Assembly: GCA_036346225.1 (NCBI GenBank)
Contig: JARFIW010000170.1
Location: 10,416,501-10,480,500, forward strand
DNA: 64,000 nt
Direction of reading: 5' to 3'
Source of the DNA: Platerodrilus igneus
Taxonomy: Eukaryota > Arthropoda > Insecta > Coleoptera > Lycidae
Of this stretch, positions 20,036 to 29,848 are shown piece by piece. Both the position numbers and the translations under genes were made by a program. Numbering within the stretch: the first letter of the stretch is position 1; each line of letters begins with the position of its first letter. Under the pieces are notes generated by a model. That model was not told the origin of the DNA, ran no database searches, and was given only the letters and a program-made list of their open reading frames with translations.

Positions 20036-20590
20036 TTCTTCTTAATCTTCTTTGGGAATGAAACCACTGATAGTTTTTAAAATCTATTTTATTTACGTTT
20101 CGATCCATGACCTAGGATCGTTGTCAAAATAATAAAAACTTCAAGTTTGACGTTTATGACATAAATTGAAGGTTACTTTGATTTATTGATGTTTGAAATA
20201 TTTGGTTTGAGTACACTAAGCAAAAATTTTTAAAGTTTAAAAGAATGATTGCCTTCAATTTGTGTTGCGACCTGGGATCGACTTTCCTATGATAGCCAAT
20301 ACGCTTAACGTGAAATCAGCTGATTAATTTTTATTGGTGAATTTTATATAAATTTATATAAATTCAATTGAAGGCAATCATTCTTTTAAACTTTAAAAAT
20401 TTTTGCTTAGTGTACTCAAACCAAATATTTCAAACATCAATAAATCAAAGTAACCTTCAATTTATGTCATAAACGTCAAACTTGAAGTTTTTATTATTTT
20501 AACAACGATCCTAGGTCATGGATCGAAACGTAAATAAAATAGATTTTAAAAACTATCAGTGGTTTCATTCCCAAAGAAGATTAAGAAGAA
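20036..20590. repeat. Near-perfect palindrome, 225-bp arms, 105-bp spacer
   Basis: 20036-20260 is the reverse complement of 20366-20590 with only an isolated difference (GTTGTCAAAAT versus GTTGTTAAAAT). The spacer 20261-20365 is unrelated AT-rich DNA. Each arm contains ACAACGATCCTAGGTCAT then GGATCGAAACGTAAAT. That is a short stem followed by GAAACGT, like the Penelope-type tail at 10540-10580. High arm identity means a recent origin or ongoing gene conversion. Confidence 0.95.
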
Positions 20591-20974
20591 TGCTAAACAA
20601 ACCACAACAAACATACAGGGAGTATGTACCTCTTCCTCTACCTTAAAAAAAATTATGTCGGGACTTTGCAGATAATCTTTTGGGAAACACCAAAAAAACA
20701 CCAGTTGAAGAACCACGCCTGAGCAGACGGAAGCAGTCTTGACGTTTAATGAAAACCAAGTACGCGCCCCGTCTATTTTATTGCGTACCTCACCCGTAGC
20801 GCAACTCGTGTAACCTAATTTGTGGACATAGTACTTTGTCAAAATCATGCATGATTGACGGTGCGCGGAAAGTTTAATATCGCCGAATTGGTTCCGTAAT
20901 TAGTGCATTTATAACACTTTGGAGTGTGTTTTCTTGTTGTGGATTTTATATAGGAGGTCTATTGCTGTGGATTA
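20591..20974. other. Non-coding DNA
   Basis: A 100-codon minus-strand frame overlaps the palindrome edge and lacks similarity. No other feature seen. Confidence 0.4.
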
Positions 20975-21120
20975 ATGCCACGAATTCATCTAATTGCTGG
21001 AGAAAGTGTGCGACAAGGTAGTTTAAGTTTGGAACAGAAGAGTAATATTTCAAATTTGAATGTTGTCTGTAGAGGAGTGGTAAGCAAACAGGTACATATT
21101 TGGTGGATTAGGGTTTCTAG
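20975..21120 (+). pseudogene. Possible Tc1-type transposase N-terminal fragment
   Basis: The frame begins MPRIHLIAGESVRQGSLSLE and continues to VVSKQVHIWW. This resembles the helix-turn-helix start of Tc1/IS630-type transposases (MPR..LT..E, then GVS..V...W). It ends where the SINE target site begins at 21128. No catalytic domain is present. Similarity is by eye only, so the call is tentative. Confidence 0.35.
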
Positions 21121-21127
21121 GATTATG

Positions 21128-22722
21128 TTGTCACAAGGATACTACATTTCATTTTCCCATGCTCTACTCAAAGGTGGTGCAGTGGCCAGGAAGCGAATTT
21201 TTTACCTAAAAATTTTGAATTTTGTCGAACCTTTGCTGTTCCAAACAAGGTAGGGATCTTCAACGTGCGTGACAACACACACGTGTTACGTTTACTTTAC
21301 GATGGTTAGTTAATACCTACCCCTTTTTGGTATTTCATTATTCATTTACGTAGATTCTGCTCAAATCCTCGAACAACACTCGGTATATTAGACCTTCCTA
21401 CAATAAGTACGCTTCCTAATAATTTTCTTTAAATCTATTTATTGTAGAACGAAAAATTTGCTCTATAATTTAAATAGTCGGTACCTTGTTTTAGGGGTCC
21501 GCTGGCTTGCTACACATTACTATAGCGTACAATTAAATTCTTATACTGTTACAACCGAAAGATTCGTCGAAATAATGAATAATACTATTATTTGATAAGC
21601 GTGTTTTGAGTTTTTAATCACATTTGATAACGCGAAGATGAAAGTTCGAATTCTTGTTATTAAACGAATTTTAATTTGATTCTTCAGCTTGTGCGTTGAG
21701 GTATTTTCTAGATTACTCGTTCTAGTACTTCAAGAGCGATGCACGTATTTTGTTCGACAAATAGGAGGTATCTTGGGTGCATCGGTAAATCCTTCCGCGC
21801 TTACCCATCCTAATAAGATTTTCTTTTTAGCTCTTAGTTGTGGGTTAAATTGGTTTTTATGTTGGCCCGACTGTTCTTGCCGCAGACCAACTGTTTTTAC
21901 CTATAGATCGCCGGTGCCGTTATGGTAACAGGGTAAATCGATCCCGACTACCGTGGTGATACTGTGCTGATTCACTTCCGATGTAGTGCAAGCTAAGTAT
22001 TCCGACACATGCAGGTATATAACTTGTTTTCTTTTTGTGTCTATTAAGAGAGTATTCCTTTTCAGCGTTTGATGTAGTTACGTGGCAAGAAACGTGAAAC
22101 TGTAGGACTTTTGTTTGTTGATGCGAATCGATATTAGAATCGCTCTACAGGAGCGATGTACCATTTTTAAACATGCTTGTCAAAAGAACGCACGCGTTTA
22201 TTCTCTTTACTGATTAGTTTCTTTTTCAACAGGTATTATGTACAATTTTAAAAATGTTTGACAAAAGCTCTTTCACACGTTTATTTTCTTTACTGATTAG
22301 TTTTTTTTTGTAAAATACGATATGCGCACTTCGTATCTAAATTACTAAATTGTCCGTATAATATAATTGTTTGCTTTTAAATAGTAACTCTTAATTTATT
22401 TCTTTTGTTTGTTTGTATAGAATCCTTTATTTATTCTTGTTGTTAATAGCAAATCGTTCGCGATGTGCTTTTTGGTATTTATGTGAATCCCCCCTCTCCG
22501 AGTTTGGTAGTTAGCCTGATATTTCTACGTTTTTTTCGGCTACGTCTAGGTATATAGCACACAGGACCTACATTTTACCTCTCATCCGAACAAAGGCGTA
22601 TTTTTACGCAAAATGCTCTCCTAATATTTATTAAGCGAACCGTATTGGTATTCGAATCCGGGACCTTGGGCTAAGTGGTCACACGCATACCAACTGAGCC
22701 ATGAAGACGCCCTTGTCACAAG
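21128..22722 (-). mobile_element. tRNA-derived SINE family A, copy 1, split by an LTR
   Basis: A 10-bp target duplication TTGTCACAAG lies at 21128-21137 and 22713-22722. The SINE body occupies 21138-21283 and 22559-22712. The minus strand starts GGGCGTCTTCATGGCTCAG with a good A box (TGGCTCAGTTGG) and B-box-like GGATTCGAATACC. The body then gives GTAAAAATACGCC, ATGAGAGGTAAAATG, GCGTGACAACACACACG and, after the LTR, ACGCACGTTGAAGATCCCTA and CTGGCCACTGCACCACC to the tail AAAATGAAATGTAGTATC. The same order is seen in the uninterrupted copy at 32393-32691. Confidence 0.85.
21284..22558 (+). mobile_element. Solo LTR, family G, inserted in a SINE
   Basis: 1.28-kb plus-strand copy running TGTTACGTTTACTTTACG to CTAGGTATATAG. 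It aligns through the shared G-family landmarks (CAGCTTGTGCGTTGAGG, GCCGTTATGGTAACAGGGTA, CGTGGCAAGAAACGTGA, TTTGACAAAAGCTCTTTCAC). Flanking ACACG/ACACA is a 4-of-5 match to a 5-bp target duplication. There is no internal domain, so it is a product of LTR-LTR recombination. Confidence 0.85.
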
Positions 22723-22739
22723 AACAGTATGTAAGAGCT

Positions 22740-24100
22740 AGTCGGAATTGAGGGAGTATATTTCGAAAGTGTCCATGATCGGTTAGGAATTGCATTGTGA
22801 CATGACTGGAGAAGACGATATGGGTAAGGATATCTCTTAGATCTACAAAGAGGTTGAAGGTGTAGCGACCCGTGGTGAGAGTGCCTAGGTCTTGCCAGGA
22901 ACAACGGAGGGAATTATCAATTCGTACATTAATTTTTACATTTTGGGAGAGTGTGGTTATTTTTAGGAGATGGGGTTGAACGTGGAGCTTGATAGGAAAG
23001 TTATGTTTAGGATTGCGGATTTGGATGGCAACATGAAATTGAGTTTCTATTGATGGGGGGTGTAGTAGAGTGTATAAACATGCGTTGGAGGTCGTTTCGT
23101 AGCCTCAGGAGTTGTATAATAGAAAAGATCTGATTATAGTGTCTAGTTTGGGTCTGGATAAGGGTAGGATTAAAGAGAACTACAGGTCTGCTGCATATCT
23201 GATTACAAGGATTATAATATGCTTTAGGATTAATCGTCATGTTGGAATGGTGAAGTGTATTGAGTGGAGGAATGATTGTAGGATATTTTGCCTGATAAAT
23301 TTGATTTTATTGTAAAGCTTGGAAAGGTGGGTGTTCATTTTGAGGTTTGTGTGTATGTATAGTCTTAAATATTCTGCCGTTATTGTTAGGCGTTTAGAAA
23401 TCAGATTGTGGGAGGTCGGTTTGGGCTGAGCAATCCTTTCAGTAAGAGCAGTTGTGTTTTGTAAATACACAGCGGTTGTTTGTTCAGAGAGAACCAGGTT
23501 TCTACGGAGTTTATAAAGACAGCAGCAGTGTATTTTAGAGAGACCTGGGAGTTTTCGTGTATTAAGAAAAGATATCATCAGCGTAGGCAAGGGTGGTTGT
23601 GTTAGGGATATCGAGATCGAATAAAGGATTTAAGCCAGGTTCGAAAGGGTTGGGGACAGACGTGAACCTTAAGGACAGCTTTGTGTTGAGAATGTTTGAG
23701 GCTAAACTGGCAGTTTGGGATGTAAGGTACGATTTAATGATTAGGAATATGTTGGATGGAAAATTTGCTATTTTCATTTGGATCAGGAGATTTGGCCACT
23801 AGAGGAGATCAACGGTTAAGTGGAAGTCGAGGAAGAGATTGATTGCGTATTTGCAAGGGGAGAATAGAAATTAGCGAGTAGATCGTGCGTTCTGCACTAT
23901 GTCCTTGCCGAAAATAATTGAAAGGTTGCTGTGAATATGTATTTGGTGAACTGTGAGCGGACGGTTTTTCTAATTCATTTGATATTTGATCGGGGCTAGG
24001 AGTTTAAGGGGTTTAGTTTGGTGATAAAGAAATCTAGGAGAGAAATTTCCAATTCAGTGTATTTCATTTTTGGATAGGGTTAATGTAAGAACATCGTACT
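22740..24100 (-). pseudogene. Non-LTR (LINE, Jockey-like) reverse transcriptase remnant
   Basis: Minus-strand pieces in RT order: FRQGHSAERTIYSLI near 23920 (motif where FGFR..HST is usual), NLFLDFHLTVDLL near 23830 (place of the first catalytic Asp block, FLD..KAFD), FPSNIFLIIKSYLTSQ near 23750, then AYADD at 23574-23588, the catalytic box. Downstream frames to about 22740 resemble the thumb and C-terminal part (IRYAADL, NLFVDLRDIL). Frame breaks lie near 23575, 23240 and 23000. The endonuclease and ORF1 are absent, so this is a 5'-truncated, inactivated copy. Assignment to Jockey-like clades is by motif order only. Confidence 0.75.
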
Positions 24101-25148
24101 GGGTTGAGTGGATGGTGGTATCCAGAAGGGTAGTAAGTAGTCTTGTAAGTGGAGCTGACAAGATGTGGGTTTGAGATGGTTTTAATAGTTTCCTATGATT
24201 TGTAAATCGGCAGTATTGTTCTGTGTGATTTTTAAGAGTGTTTTCCTTGCGGTTATTATGTTTTTATACTCGCTAAACCTACTTGCTCGAAATTTATGCA
24301 AAAATTTAATTGTGATCTACATGGGCAATTAATCACATTTATCTTTCCTTCTGTAATTCGTTATATCCTTTCGATGTAAATGACAGCCTACAGTCGATTT
24401 GTCGTTTCCCACATAAATTGTTCTTCATCAATTAATTCATATTAATACTTTTATGGATACTGATCCCTCTACTTGGCATTTCTCATTTTCTTGGCTTCGA
24501 GATTTTTAGTTTCTTGCGTTATTTTCGTATACGTTTTAGTTTTGCGTGTTCCATGGATTTCTCAAACTTCACTGTAATTCTTGCTTCCTCCGATTATAAT
24601 TTCTAAGACCTATCTGTAGCGTAGGCTAGCTTATTTTGACGATTCGCTTAGCACATGTTCATCATCTACGACAATCCGAACTGAAACTTAGTCTAACCTA
24701 AGCTAACCTGTTCTTTCGTTGGCGATGGAGTAGCTAACTGACCTCATCCACCGGTTAGGTATACAGCATCAATTGCTGGAGAAGTGTGGAACTGACCTGA
24801 CCTTCTTATAACAAAATACTTTGGAATTGCCGTTAAGAACTTTTTCGGATGTTTAAGGAAGGCATAGATATTCGTAGGATTCTCTACCTATCAATTGAGC
24901 TATAACTAAAGTGTCAGCACTAGCTTTAGAAAATTTATTATGCATCATTTTTCTGATTTATGTCTATTCTCCTAGTACCGGGTCTAACTCGTATTGTATC
25001 TTCTCCTTACTTATGGTGTTCAGTGTGTAAAATTTCACTTGTGTTAATTTTATTTATGAATTTTTTATATAACTCGATAGCTTTGACCCTTTTGTGTATT
25101 CAATTTGGACACTCATTGTGTGGCCAGACTTGTAGTGCATACCCCACC
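24101..25148. other. Non-coding DNA
   Basis: No recognisable gene or repeat. A 64-codon frame at 24960 lacks similarity. Confidence 0.4.
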
Positions 25149-25426
25149 ATTTAATTTTCCTAATCCTCCACCCAAACAAAGTCGGTTTTTTTACCTGAAA
25201 ATTTAGAAATTTGCTGAGCCCTTGCTGTTCCGAGCAAGGTAGGGATCTTTAACGTGCGTGACCACACTCACACACGGGACATACATTTTACCTCACATTC
25301 GAACGAGGGCGTATTTTTGTGAAAAGTGCTCGTCTAATAGTTTTCAAGCAATCCTTGTCGGGAATTGAACCAGGGACCTTGGAATCATCAGTCGTATGCA
25401 AACCTGCCTTATCCACAAAGACGCCC
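25149..25426 (-). mobile_element. SINE family A, copy 2
   Basis: Minus strand: tRNA-like start GGGCGTCTTTGTGGATAAGG, B-box-like GGTTCAATTCCC, then CACAAAAATACGCCCTCGTT, GAGTGTGGTCACGCACGTTA, AAGATCCCTACCTTGCTCGG and a tail near AGGAAAATTAAAT. It directly abuts copy 3, which lies next to its 5' end. Confidence 0.85.
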
Positions 25427-25437
25427 GTATCATGCAT

Positions 25438-25720
25438 ACTGCTACATCTTATTTTCCAATGCTCCACCCGAAGATATTACATTGTCCAGGAAGGGAGCTT
25501 TTTTTACCTGCAAATTTAGAATTTCGTTGAGCCCTTTGCTGTTTCCAGCAAGATATGGGAATCGTTTACGTGCGTGACGACACTCATCAGGACCTATATT
25601 TTACCTCACATCCGAAGGAAGACGTATTTTTGTAAAAAATGCTCTCCTAACATTTTTCAAGCAGTCCGTGCTAGGATCAGCTGTCATACGTGAATCTATC
25701 TAATCCACGGAGCCGTCTCG
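25438..25720 (-). mobile_element. SINE family A, copy 3
   Basis: Same body as copies 2 and 4, including the TTCGGGTGGAGCATTGGAAAA tail region (seen reversed at 25445-25475). Flanked by an 8-bp duplication TCATGCAT at 25430-25437 and 25723-25730. The tRNA-like head is degraded. Confidence 0.85.
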
Positions 25721-25730
25721 TGTCATGCAT

Positions 25731-27164
25731 GCCACGGTACCAGATAGCTTCTTTTTCGTATTTAGCGTTCTCTTTTTAAGCAAGTGTTAAACATGCCGTA
25801 ACCAGTAAAGATTTGTGTGGTGATTCGCCGCTTCTCATTTCCTTTCTGTTGAGGCTCGTGTTTTTAATATATGTTTTAGTATTCATCCTACAATATTCTG
25901 CCATCCCTGGTATATTATGTCGTTGGAGGTACTAATTGATTTGTTCCTTGTTTGTATAAGGCAAATTATCGATATATTTGCAACTTTATTGGTATGTTTA
26001 GTGTCATTTTGACAAGTATCATGTAGTACTCAACTTTTACGTTAGCTTCAGTATTACTTCAAGTTTAAATTAAGCGCATTTTTCTGAATCGTTTATCTGA
26101 CCTTCTGTCGAAAATTGTGTGGTTTGATGTTTATCGACCAATGAAAAGGGACGGTTTTTTGCATAGATTGGAGTACAATATCATTTCCGAAAGATTTGCA
26201 GTAGCGAATCGAACACGTTTCCCATACCTTTAGTGTGAGGTTGCAAAAGCGAGGCTCCCTATTGTCTGATTTTGTCTCTTCTCTGTTATATTAATTAAAG
26301 TTTTAGAACCATTCTTTCCTTTTACTTTTATGTTAAATCTTGTTGGTCTTCTTAATTTGTATTCTTCCTCAATATATTAACAGTTATCATTTTAGGAGTA
26401 TTTATTATGATTTATAACTTGTTTGGTTATTCATCTTTTAAACTTTTAGAAATGTGACTAATTGCCTCCGGAATTTCAATTCCAGTCCAAGTGTAGCAAG
26501 CATTACGGTTTTCAGCAATAAGTGAGAAAACCGCAAAGGCGTTGCTATGTTTTCTATGCAGTTATACATGCTCTGAAACAAATGTTACTTGAAATACGGA
26601 AGATAAATGCTTGGACGTGAAATATGAGGTTGTAACCTGCAGAGTACACATTAAAGCTTTAATGTCATAATATACGGGTAGCATTTATTACACGACGATG
26701 TATATTACATTTTTCCTTCGTAACCGCCACTTATATTTATTGAGTTTGTGTGGGCTATTTCCAACCCAAGGATTATGACCATTTATAATTTAGAGTAGTC
26801 TAATTGCCAGGGCCAAGATTAATCTAAAATAATAAACTTAATTTAGAATCATTATAGCAATAAGCACGTTATTAATCTATGTAGAGTTGACAAGATAACG
26901 ATTCTTTATGTCATAACGTATTTCGAATCTAAAGGTTGCAGACCTGACTTAATCCCACTGTCGAAAAGTATTTTAGTTGTCGATGTCAAACTGACAGTCA
27001 GTATTCAAGCAGTAAAGTGGTGCAGATAGATATAATACTTAGAATCTTTAATAACGTCTTCGAGTCTTGTACTTGTCCTCAATTTTTAAAGAAAGCTGCA
27101 GAAACTAAGATTTAAAATTTATACCCAAATAAAGGCAAACTGAGCTATAAAATTTTTTTAAATT
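25731..27164. other. Non-coding DNA
   Basis: No gene or repeat family recognised over about 1.4 kb. Confidence 0.45.
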
Positions 27165-27460
27165 TGTTACGTTTATTTTCGGGATAAATTAAATATCCCT
27201 TTTGCACTTGTTAATTCATTACCCGTTCGAATAAATTCCGTTTCTATTTTTAAATTCTTCAATAATATCCTATATATTTTACCTGTTCAGAATAAGCCCG
27301 CTTTACAATAATTTTTAACTCAAATCTATTTGTTTGGAAAAGACAAGTTTATGATAAAATTTAAATAAATCAATACCTTGTTTTAGGTATCCTTTAATTT
27401 ATTATCATTCTGATAACGTATAATTGTTTTTCCTATTGTTCCAATTTACAGACTCACTCA
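27165..27460 (+). mobile_element. LTR fragment a (TGTTACG family)
   Basis: Starts TGTTACGTTTATTTTCGGG and is nearly identical for about 290 bases to the copy at 27760, through AATACCTTGTTTTAGGTATC and CTATTGTTCCAATTTACAG. It then diverges. No polypurine tract precedes it, so it is a truncated copy or the 5' member of a pair. Confidence 0.75.
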
Positions 27461-27759
27461 ATGTCACTACCTACCTACCTTTTCATGTGGTCCTTTTCAC
27501 TGTTGTCCGGTATTTTGGTTCTTCGAGCCGGATAAGAATTCTTTCTTTTGCTGCTTTTGGAGTGTTTTCTTTTGTTTTTTTCATTAGGCGAATTTTGTGT
27601 GGTTCTCTCTATTATTGTATGTTGTCCTATTAGTTGATCTTTTTGTTTTTTTAAAATTTATTAAGAGATTTTTTGGGCTTTCTTGTACTGAGTGCTGTAC
27701 CGTCCGTTGCATTACTTTTGTTTTCCTACTCCGACCTGTTAATTTTGCTGGGGGAGATT
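27461..27759 (+). mobile_element. 3' internal remnant with polypurine tract
   Basis: T-rich DNA ending CCGACCTGTTAATTTTGCTG then GGGGAGATT directly before TGTTACG at 27760. The purine run at an LTR start is the expected plus-strand priming tract. The same junction recurs at 29836-29849. Short frames in both strands have no similarity. Confidence 0.6.
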
Positions 27760-28215
27760 TGTTACGTTTGTTTCCGGGATAAATTAAATATCCCTTTTGC
27801 ACTTGTTAATTCATTACCCCTTCGAATAAATTCCGTTTCTATTTTTAAATTCTTCAACAACATCCTATATATTTTACCTGTTCAGAACAAGCCCGCTTTG
27901 CAATAATTTTTAACTCAAATCTATTTGCTTGGAAATGACAAGTTTATGATAAAATTTAAATAAGTGAATACCTTGTTTTAGGTATCCTTTAATTTGTTAA
28001 ACATTCTGATAACGTATAATCGTTTTCTCTATTGTTCCAATTTACAGACTCGTCGAACTAAGGTCGCGCACTATCCGATAAAACCGTGTTTTCCAGTTTC
28101 TTAATCGCGTCTTGGTAACAAAATGACTTGCAGCTCTGGTTGTTTAATTAAACGAATTTATGTTCACTTTCTTTTAAAAATGTTAAAAAGCACTCGTCGT
28201 AATTGCTAGATTCTT
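27760..28215 (+). mobile_element. LTR copy b
   Basis: Begins TGTTACGTTTGTTTCCGGG, passes GTCGCGCACTATCCGATAAA, and continues through TTGCAGCTCTGGTTGTTTAA to GTCGTAATTGCTAGATTCTTC. The first 300 bases match copies a and c. The rest matches 31965-32150 and, more weakly, family G. Its right end is set by loss of similarity, not by a defined terminus. Confidence 0.7.
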
Positions 28216-28404
28216 CCAAACCGGAAGATGTATGTCGGCGAAGTCCTAATGTCCTTGATCTTATTTCGTTTTCCTTCTGGCGGCGTAAACGTAAAGCCCA
28301 ATATCTAGTCCTCGTACCCCAGATTCTTATGCCAACTATGCTCGCTTTAGATTTTGATTTCTGCACTTTAAGTTTTGTTTTTATCTACTTCACTGTTTAC
28401 TGGA

Positions 28405-28905
28405 TTTTCTTTTTCTTCACCTGTGGTTCCGGGAATAGAATAGTCCCACAGTACGACCTGCCTGTTGTAAAAGACGACTACAGCAGTCCAACACATACAC
28501 ACACACACGCTCACATACACACACACGCACGTACATACACATACGTCCAATACATACACTCACACAAACTCACACACACACACCCACACACACTTCATAC
28601 ACATACATTTCAAACACACATTTCTGCTTGGTTTTCCTTTCTTTCTTTTTGTTTCACCCCGTGTGGGTCCGGGAATATAATAGTCCCACGGTACGACCTG
28701 CCTGTCACAAAAGGCAACTACAGCGGTCCAACACATACGCACACACGCACGAACCAACACATACGTCCAACACATACACACACACTTTTACACACACACA
28801 CCCACACGCACACATACACACACTCACATACTCACACATCAAAACACACTCATACACACACGCGCGCACACGCACACACATACTCATACATAACTACACT
28901 GGGAT
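28405..28905 (+). repeat. Two duplicated blocks with CA-rich microsatellite tails
   Basis: Two direct copies (from about 28405 and 28625) share TCCGGGAATA.AATAGTCCCAC, GGTACGACCTGCCTGT and a GCAACTACAGCGGTCCAACA-like part. Each is followed by a long impure (CA)n region. The long frames across it encode only Thr-His repeats and their complements. Confidence 0.85.
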
Positions 28906-29848
28906 TTGGTTTGATTTTCTTTTTGTACTGTTTTTTCTTTGGTTTTGGAAATGTGGTTTGTTTTCTTCCTGCAGTTTTGATGCTGCTATAATATGGGTTT
29001 TGTTTGCATTAGTTTACTTCTCTGTTACTTTGGATCCACTTTCCTTTCCCTATTCTTTTCCTGGTCTTTTTTGCTGTCGGTTCTTATACCGATTGTGTTT
29101 CGTCCATCCGCTCCTGTGGTAGGTGCTTTCTAGTCCGTTTTTCTTTTCTTCGGAAACCATGACTTAGTCGACTTTAGGACTAGTTAACATTTCTTTTCTT
29201 TGGTTCTTCGGTTGTTGAGACTTTCAGTTACTACAGTTTGTAGTACATCTTTTTTTACCAGCGCTCTTCATATCGTTCTCTCTTGTTGTTCCTTTGCATA
29301 CTTCAGGCTTAACCTTTGGGTTCTGTTTTCGCTTGTTGTTGATTTTCTTTCTCGTTCCTTTTTTCGCGAGAAACCAATTTCTTCTCTTGAGGTTGAAAAC
29401 TTTACTGTTTCTTTACTAAAAATATCCGTGCTCCGACGACTTTTCTTCAGTGTCGATGCCGTTTTATCTTTGACCTTGGTGATCGCTACCTTCTACTTTT
29501 CCTTTTCCTGTATTCTCTAAACTTTTTGCTTTATCCGGTACCGTGGTTTGACGAGCCGAATAAGATTTCCTTTTTTTTATTTCGGAGCGCCTTTTTTGGG
29601 TTTTTTTTATTTACTTCGTTAAGTGAATTTTTTCTTCCTCTCTTTCTATTATTGGCCTTTTGAGCCGGATGAAAGTTTTTTTTTTTATTTTCTTTGGGTG
29701 TCTTTTTTTGGTTCCTTTTGTTTTCGTAAAGAATTTTCTTTTAGTTTTTAAGCGAATATTATTTGTTTGTTGTTTTTTTTGTTTGGTACTGCCCACTAAC
29801 ACACTTTTACTTCTCTTCCCCGACCTGTTAATTTTGTTGAAGGGGATT
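28906..29848 (+). mobile_element. T-rich internal region ending in a polypurine tract
   Basis: Lies between LTR copies b and c. Its last part (GAGCCGGATGAAAG, CCGACCTGTTAATTTTGTTG, then AAGGGGATT) parallels 27500-27759. No recognisable gag or pol. The frames here are short and low-complexity. Confidence 0.5.

Noticed and set aside
20546..20848. 100-codon minus-strand frame
   Set aside because: It starts in unique DNA and runs into the palindrome arm; no similarity or motif.
24601..24800. Possible short gene near the TAACCTAAGCTAACC strings
   Set aside because: TAACC-like strings suggested an internal telomeric repeat, but only two imperfect units occur and no array forms.
28203..29122. Longest open frames in the central region (262 and 164 codons)
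   Set aside because: They run through CA-rich DNA and give Thr-His-rich low-complexity peptides; the overlapping minus frames are Cys-Val repeats. No domain or splice context.
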